A DNA stretch of 10,044 nt from NCBI GenBank assembly GCA_900552585.1, contig USAB01000068.1, positions 1-10,044 of the forward strand, read 5' to 3'. This stretch comes from an uncultured Coriobacteriaceae bacterium (GTDB lineage: Bacteria > Actinomycetota > Coriobacteriia > Coriobacteriales > Eggerthellaceae). A program made the translations under genes and the position numbers. The notes under the pieces were generated by a model, which saw nothing but the letters and a program-made list of their open reading frames with translations, ran no database searches and had not been told where the DNA came from. Position 1 is the first letter of the stretch, and every line of letters starts with the position of its first letter. Shown piece after piece: positions 6,073-10,044 of the stretch.

Positions 6073-6078
6073 CATAAT
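6073..6078 (+). promoter_or_regulatory. Possible minus-10 box of the aminopeptidase promoter
   Basis: CATAAT matches the consensus TATAAT at five of six positions and stands out from very GC-rich surroundings. Transcription from it would begin about 12 nt before the ribosome site. There is no recognisable minus-35 hexamer at 16-18 bp, so this is a weak call. Confidence 0.25.
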
Positions 6079-6097
6079 AGGGAACGAAAACCAATTG

Positions 6098-6104
6098 AAG
6101 GAGG
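6098..6104 (+). promoter_or_regulatory. Ribosome binding site that fixes the aminopeptidase start
   Basis: AAGGAGG is a perfect Shine-Dalgarno match, 5 nt before the ATG at 6110. It rules in this start over the longer in-frame ATG at 5987, which has no such site. Confidence 0.85.
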
Positions 6105-6109
6105 ACGCT

Positions 6110-7525
6110 ATGGAGCGCAAGAACGCGTGGAAGGAATACACCGAGGATGAAGCCGCCGCCGTCCAGGAGTTCGGCACGGGCTACATCGACTGGCTGTCGA
6201 ACAGCAAGACGGAGCGCGAGGCCACGGCGAACGCCATCGCGAAGGCGCGCGAGGCCGGTTACATCTCGCTTCAGGAGGCGCGTCAGCGCGGCGGGCAGCT
6301 CAAGCCCGGCGACCGCGTGTATGCCGACAACTACGGCAAGTCCATCATCCTGGTGCAAATGGGCTCTCGCCCGCTGCAGGAAGGCGTGAACATCCTGGGC
6401 GCGCACATCGACAGCCCGCGCCTGGACATCAAGCAGAACCCGCTGTACGAAGCCGATGACCTTGCGCTGTTGGACACGCATTACTATGGCGGCATCAAAA
6501 AGTACCAGTGGGTCACGCTGCCGCTTGCCATTCACGGCGTTGTTGCGAAGACGGATGGCACCGTGGTGCCCGTCACGGTGGGCGAAGATCCCGCGGATCC
6601 CGCCTTCGTGGTCACGGACCTGCTGCCGCACCTTGGGGCCGACCAGATGGCGAAGAACGCTGCGAAGGTCGTGGACGGCGAGGACCTGGACGTGCTGGCA
6701 GGCGGCCGTCCCCTGAAGATAGCGGAGACGGACAACCCCACGGACCAGCAGAAGGAGCAGAAGAAGAACCCGGTGAAGGCCCAGCTGCTCTCCATCCTGC
6801 AGGGCAAGTACGGCATTTCCGAGGAGGACTTCCTGTCCGCGGAGCTGGAAGTGGTCCCCGCAGGCCCCGCGCGCGATTGCGGCTTCGACCGCAGCATGGT
6901 GCTGGGCTACGGCCAGGACGACAGCGCCTGCGCGTATCCCAGCCTGATCGCGCAGCTGGATGCCGGCGACTTGGAGCGCACGGGCGTGTGCGTGCTGGTG
7001 GACAAAGAGGAGATTGGCAGCGTCGGCGCCACGGGCATGACCAGCCTGTTCTTCGAGAACGTCATGGCCGAGATCATGGACCTGGCCGGCCAGGGCGGCG
7101 ACCTTGCGCTGCGGCGCATGCTGGCCCGCTCCAGCATGCTGTCCAGCGACGTGTCCGCCGGCTTCGACCCCACGTACGCATCCGCATACGAGAAGAAGAA
7201 CGCCGCGTTCTGCGGGCGCGGCCTGGTGTTCAACAAGTTCACGGGCTCGCGTGGCAAGAGCGGCAGCAACGACGCGAATGCGGAGTACATTGCGAAGCTG
7301 CGCGGCATCATGGACGGCGCCGGCGTGTTCTACCAGTTCGCCGAGCTGGGCAAGGTGGACCAGGGCGGCGGCGGGACCATCGCCTATATCCTGGCGAAGT
7401 ACGGCATGAACGTCATCGACTCCGGCGTATCCGTGCTGTCCATGCACGCGCCGTGGGAAGTCACCAGCAAGGCCGACGTGTACGAGGCATACAAGGGCTA
7501 CGCGGCGTTCCTGAAGAACGCCTAG
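6110..7525 (+). CDS. M18 family zinc aminopeptidase
   Basis: This 471-residue cytosolic metallopeptidase removes N-terminal residues, typically acidic or hydrophobic ones in the M18 (aspartyl aminopeptidase / ApeA) family, and forms large tetrahedral dodecamers in known members. The dinuclear zinc site is complete: H99 in GAHIDSPRLD (97-106), bridging D270 in GYGQDDSACAY, catalytic E300 and ligand E301 in DKEEIGS (298-304), D347 in SSDVSAGFDP (345-354) and H446 in SMHAPWEV (444-451). A Lys/Gln/Glu-rich segment at 207-224 lies in the insertion domain. GQDDSACAY, rather than the eukaryotic LDNL form, fits the bacterial ApeA-type branch. Length is usual, and no signal peptide is seen. The start is fixed by AAGGAGG 5 nt upstream. 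The next gene begins 28 nt after the stop with no terminator between, so co-transcription is likely. Likely role: peptide turnover and amino-acid recycling. Confidence 0.93.
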   Translation: MERKNAWKEYTEDEAAAVQEFGTGYIDWLSNSKTEREATANAIAKAREAGYISLQEARQRGGQLKPGDRVYADNYGKSIILVQMGSRPLQEGVNILGAHIDSPRLDIKQNPLYEADDLALLDTHYYGGIKKYQWVTLPLAIHGVVAKTDGTVVPVTVGEDPADPAFVVTDLLPHLGADQMAKNAAKVVDGEDLDVLAGGRPLKIAETDNPTDQQKEQKKNPVKAQLLSILQGKYGISEEDFLSAELEVVPAGPARDCGFDRSMVLGYGQDDSACAYPSLIAQLDAGDLERTGVCVLVDKEEIGSVGATGMTSLFFENVMAEIMDLAGQGGDLALRRMLARSSMLSSDVSAGFDPTYASAYEKKNAAFCGRGLVFNKFTGSRGKSGSNDANAEYIAKLRGIMDGAGVFYQFAELGKVDQGGGGTIAYILAKYGMNVIDSGVSVLSMHAPWEVTSKADVYEAYKGYAAFLKNA

Positions 7526-7553
7526 TCCGATTCGCATAGTGGGGAAACGGGAC

Positions 7554-10031
7554 ATGCAAGACAAAGGGGAGGATCGTCCTTCCGAACAGCAGGTGCGCGC
7601 CGGTGCGGAAGACGCCGGCACGGCATCCGGCGCGGAGGGCAGCGCGTCGCATCGGCGCTTCGACGGCACGGCCGTTCGCTTCGCCGTGGGTTTGATCTGC
7701 CTGGTGATTGCCGCGAATCTGGGCGCGCTGGGCTATGCCCGGTTGTTTGCCGGCGCGACGGCGCTCGCCCTCGAACTGGTATACGGCGTGCTGTTCGTGA
7801 CCGGTGCCGCGCTGGTGGCGTCCGCCTACCTGCGCTCGCGTAGCGGGGATTCCCCGGCCGCCCGCGCGGCGTTCGAGGAGGGCGTGCGCTATGGCTCCGC
7901 GCAGGCAGGTGCGGGCGTCAGCGCGTGCCCTGCCACGCCCGAAGGCGCGCGGGACCTTGCGCGGCGCGTGGAGAAAACCCGCCAGGAGGCGGAGGCGGCA
8001 TCCGTCGACCCGGTGGAGCAGCTGCTCTCGCATTCCGACGACGTGTTCGCATCGCTGCGCAGCCTGGTGGAGAACAAGCGCCCGGCGCCCGGTTTCCAGG
8101 GCACGGTGCGGCTGCTTTCCGGCATCGGCCTGCCCGAGTGGGACGATGCGCCCGAAGCCACGTGCCGCTTGCTGGATCGCAACGGGCGCTACTGGATTGC
8201 CTGCGAGACAGATGGCCTGCCCGCCCGCGATTACGACCGCATGATGGCCGTCGAGGCGGCGCTGAACCTGGCGAAGGACGTGCGGCATGCAGAGCCGGAT
8301 GCGCCGGCGGAGCGCTATCCGGACGCGGCACGCAGCGCGCTGCACGAGGTGTACGTGCTGCCCGAGGCGGACGGGAGCTTGGAAGACTGCCTGCAACCCG
8401 CCTACGACGACCCTGCGGCGGCGCTGCCCTCCAGCGAATGGGCGCAGCGCATGGCGGTAGCCGTTGCGGCCGAAAACGCCCCGGCGCCGTTCCGCCTGGA
8501 CTTCGACATGCGCTCTAATGTGGACGAGGGGCTGGTGCTGATCCGTCTGGAGGTGCCGCGCCCGGCGTGCTTCTCCTGCGTTGCCGACAGCCTGGAAGAC
8601 CGCGTCGAACTGGCGAAATCGTATGCGCTGCGCACGGCGCTGCTGATGGCGGGCGCTGCATTCCGCGCCCCGCAGGCGCGCACCGTGGCCGTGTCGTGCC
8701 GCGAGCACGGCAGCCTGCGCACCGTGCTGTCGCTGCAGGCGACGCGCGATGATTACGGCCGTCTGCTGCAGAAGGCGGCCGCGGAAGTGGGCTGGTTCGA
8801 CGATGTGTCGTTGAAGGCAAGCTTGCGGGACGACGGCTGGTTCGGCGCCGTGGAGCCGCACCTGCGCTCGTCGGCGGAATCGCTGATGCCGGAGCGGTAC
8901 ATCCTGCCGCCTGAATTGGACGAACGCCCCTGCAGCGCCGCGCTCGCGGAGGCGGCGCACGTGCGCACGGTTGCGGATTTCGGCATCAACGAGGATGCGG
9001 AGCGCCGCAGCGTCTGGCATGCGTTCGCCCAGGACATGCCCACGTCGAACACGAGCGCCGTTGCGCGGTTCATGGAGCTGCGCGACGGATGCGCGCGGCC
9101 CGAGACCGTGGAGGCCTGCAGCCGCGCCATCCGCGCGCTGGCCGAGGGCACCGTGGACCTTTCTGACGTGCCGGCCGTCCGCAAGCGCTTCTTCGCCGGG
9201 TCCGACCTGGATGCCGCCGTCGAATATGCGCAGCGGGTCATGACTGGCGACGATCCCGAGGCGTTGGGGCAGGCCATCGACCGGCTGCAGTCCGCCTTGG
9301 ACCTCAGCCTGGCCATTGCCTACCTGGATGACACGGACGCCGTCTACCGCTACTTCGGCAGCACGGCCGAGCGCGTGTACTTCAACCGCTCGCTGGCCGA
9401 CGGCAAGCGCGCCGTGCACCTGGTCCCCGACGTGTACTTCAATGCGCTAGAGCTTGCTGCGCGGATGCTGACGCTCGTGGGGCGCAACGACGAGGCGCTC
9501 CGCTATGCGAACGAGGCGCGGCGCATCGCCCCCGCCTCGTGCGATGCCGCGCTCATCAAGGCCCGCGTGCTGGAGAACGCCAAGGACCTGTTCGGCGCCG
9601 TGGACATGGTGCGTCGCTTCATCCCGCGAGCCACGTCGCATCGTGACCTCTCGCTGCTGCTGTACCGCCTGGCGTACTTCGAATGGAAAATGGGGCAGGC
9701 CCGCATGGCGGCCGCCTGCTACAAGGCCGTCATCGGCATGAAGACGTCCATCTCCGCGCAGGCGGCGCTGGAGATGGCGCAGATGATTGCAACGGAGGAC
9801 GGCGCTTCCGACCTGTCGCTTTCCGAGGCGCATCGGATGCTGGATGCCGAGGGCATCTCCTACACGCTGGATCCGGCCGTGGAGGTCTGGCTGCCGCGGT
9901 GCGCCATCCTGGCAGCCGACGAGTGCATCTATCCCGTTGCCGCCGCGCTGACCGGTGCGCTGGTGGAACTGGTGCGCGACGACGCCCTGGTGGACGCGTA
10001 CCGGTCGTTCCTGCCGGATTCGCAGCTGTAG
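7554..10031 (+). CDS. Membrane-anchored TPR-like protein of unknown function
   Basis: I do not recognise this 825-residue protein. Residues 1-39 are polar and charged, with no signal peptidase site. Two hydrophobic segments follow (about 40-62 and 68-92), flanked by HRR before and RSRSGD after, which by the positive-inside rule places both termini in the cytoplasm. The bulk (93-825) is soluble and acidic. Residues 136-150 are charged and helix-like. A central region of about 150-620 has no motif I can name. Residues about 627-735 resemble tetratricopeptide helices: ALELAARMLTLVGRNDEALRYANEARRIAP, then similar helices around 664-690 and 699-728 (LYRLAYFEWKMGQARMAAACYKAVIG). ATG 7554 is preferred, with GGGGA about eight nt upstream; GTG 7539 would add five residues. 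It follows the aminopeptidase by 28 nt. A scaffold or envelope-associated role is possible, but unproven. After the stop, GGGC-GCC-GCCC at 10031-10041 may begin a terminator cut off by the window edge. Confidence 0.85.
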   Translation: MQDKGEDRPSEQQVRAGAEDAGTASGAEGSASHRRFDGTAVRFAVGLICLVIAANLGALGYARLFAGATALALELVYGVLFVTGAALVASAYLRSRSGDSPAARAAFEEGVRYGSAQAGAGVSACPATPEGARDLARRVEKTRQEAEAASVDPVEQLLSHSDDVFASLRSLVENKRPAPGFQGTVRLLSGIGLPEWDDAPEATCRLLDRNGRYWIACETDGLPARDYDRMMAVEAALNLAKDVRHAEPDAPAERYPDAARSALHEVYVLPEADGSLEDCLQPAYDDPAAALPSSEWAQRMAVAVAAENAPAPFRLDFDMRSNVDEGLVLIRLEVPRPACFSCVADSLEDRVELAKSYALRTALLMAGAAFRAPQARTVAVSCREHGSLRTVLSLQATRDDYGRLLQKAAAEVGWFDDVSLKASLRDDGWFGAVEPHLRSSAESLMPERYILPPELDERPCSAALAEAAHVRTVADFGINEDAERRSVWHAFAQDMPTSNTSAVARFMELRDGCARPETVEACSRAIRALAEGTVDLSDVPAVRKRFFAGSDLDAAVEYAQRVMTGDDPEALGQAIDRLQSALDLSLAIAYLDDTDAVYRYFGSTAERVYFNRSLADGKRAVHLVPDVYFNALELAARMLTLVGRNDEALRYANEARRIAPASCDAALIKARVLENAKDLFGAVDMVRRFIPRATSHRDLSLLLYRLAYFEWKMGQARMAAACYKAVIGMKTSISAQAALEMAQMIATEDGASDLSLSEAHRMLDAEGISYTLDPAVEVWLPRCAILAADECIYPVAAALTGALVELVRDDALVDAYRSFLPDSQL

Positions 10032-10044
10032 GGCGCCGCCCGTA

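Larger units (their letters stand above)
5781..6109. other. Divergent intergenic region without a gene
   Basis: These 329 bp separate the leftward amidase gene from the rightward aminopeptidase gene and hold no convincing coding sequence; short open frames on both strands lack ribosome sites and recognisable content. It should contain both promoters. Visible elements are a 27-bp imperfect palindrome (5907-5933); a small hairpin TCGCG/CGCGA around an A/T-rich loop (5882-5899); TATCAT/TATGAT minus-10-like sequence at 5903-5909; a 7-bp inverted repeat GGCGCTT (5952-5958) / AAGCGCC (6001-6007); and GGCGC/GCGCC at 5993-6007. The stretch from about 5940 to 6060 is very GC-rich. Confidence 0.6.

Noticed and set aside
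5987..6109. 41-residue N-terminal extension of the M18 aminopeptidase
   Set aside because: The perfect AAGGAGG site belongs to the ATG at 6110; the extension resembles no part of the family.
5843..7669. 608-aa open frame on the minus strand opposite the aminopeptidase
   Set aside because: It lies antisense to a complete M18 enzyme with all catalytic residues. Its composition (Arg, Ala, His, Val-rich) is that expected of the antisense frame of GC-rich coding DNA, and it has no recognisable domain.
7461..9419. 652-aa open frame on the minus strand opposite the TPR-like protein
   Set aside because: Arg/Gly/His/Ala-rich shadow frame without motifs. The sense frame has proper membrane segments and helical repeats, and ends with a clean stop.
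10031..10044. GGGC-GCC-GCCC after the last stop codon, possible terminator
   Set aside because: The window ends 3 nt later, so neither the full stem nor a T-run can be judged.

Overview
This window looks like ordinary housekeeping and metabolic chromosome from a high-GC bacterium. The proteins read most like those of the Coriobacteriia (Eggerthella/Slackia-type Actinomycetota). Reasons are strong G/C preference at third codon positions, a CimA-type citramalate synthase followed directly by a TrpR-related YerC/YecD protein, and a CtBP-like hydroxyacid dehydrogenase. The taxonomic call is an inference from family resemblance, not from a marker gene. No rRNA, tRNA, CRISPR array, insertion sequence, phage gene or integrase was seen.

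Layout. Block 1 (plus strand, 38-1917): cimA, then after only 2 nt a small TrpR-like DNA-binding protein. It ends in a convergent junction with an 8-bp inverted repeat. Block 2 (minus strand, read from 5780 down to 1942): a peptidase C26 / gamma-glutamyl-GABA hydrolase-like amidase, a CtBP-like D-2-hydroxyacid dehydrogenase, a metallo-beta-lactamase (MBL) fold hydrolase, and an ADP-ribose-pyrophosphatase-like NUDIX hydrolase. Gaps are 93, 11 and 90 nt; only dehydrogenase-MBL is tightly spaced. The two wider gaps hold inverted repeats. Block 3 (plus strand, 6110-10031): an M18 zinc aminopeptidase, then after 28 nt an 825-residue protein of unknown function with two N-terminal membrane segments and C-terminal TPR-like helices. 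Blocks 2 and 3 diverge from a 329-bp gene-free region carrying an imperfect 27-bp palindrome.

How the genes may work together. CimA makes citramalate from pyruvate and acetyl-CoA, the first step of the threonine-independent route to isoleucine; the coupled TrpR-like protein is a candidate regulator. Block 2 combines a gamma-glutamyl amide hydrolase, a hydroxyacid dehydrogenase whose cofactor loop suggests NADP(H), an MBL hydrolase and a nucleotide-sugar-type NUDIX enzyme. This would fit small-molecule salvage or detoxification, but no pathway can be read from sequence alone. Block 3 pairs a cytosolic peptidase with an unrecognised membrane-anchored TPR protein, the least explained gene here.

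No clearly new multi-gene system is visible. The items most worth a second look are the 825-aa TPR membrane protein, the dehydrogenase-MBL pair and its leader repeats, and the palindrome in the divergent intergenic region.
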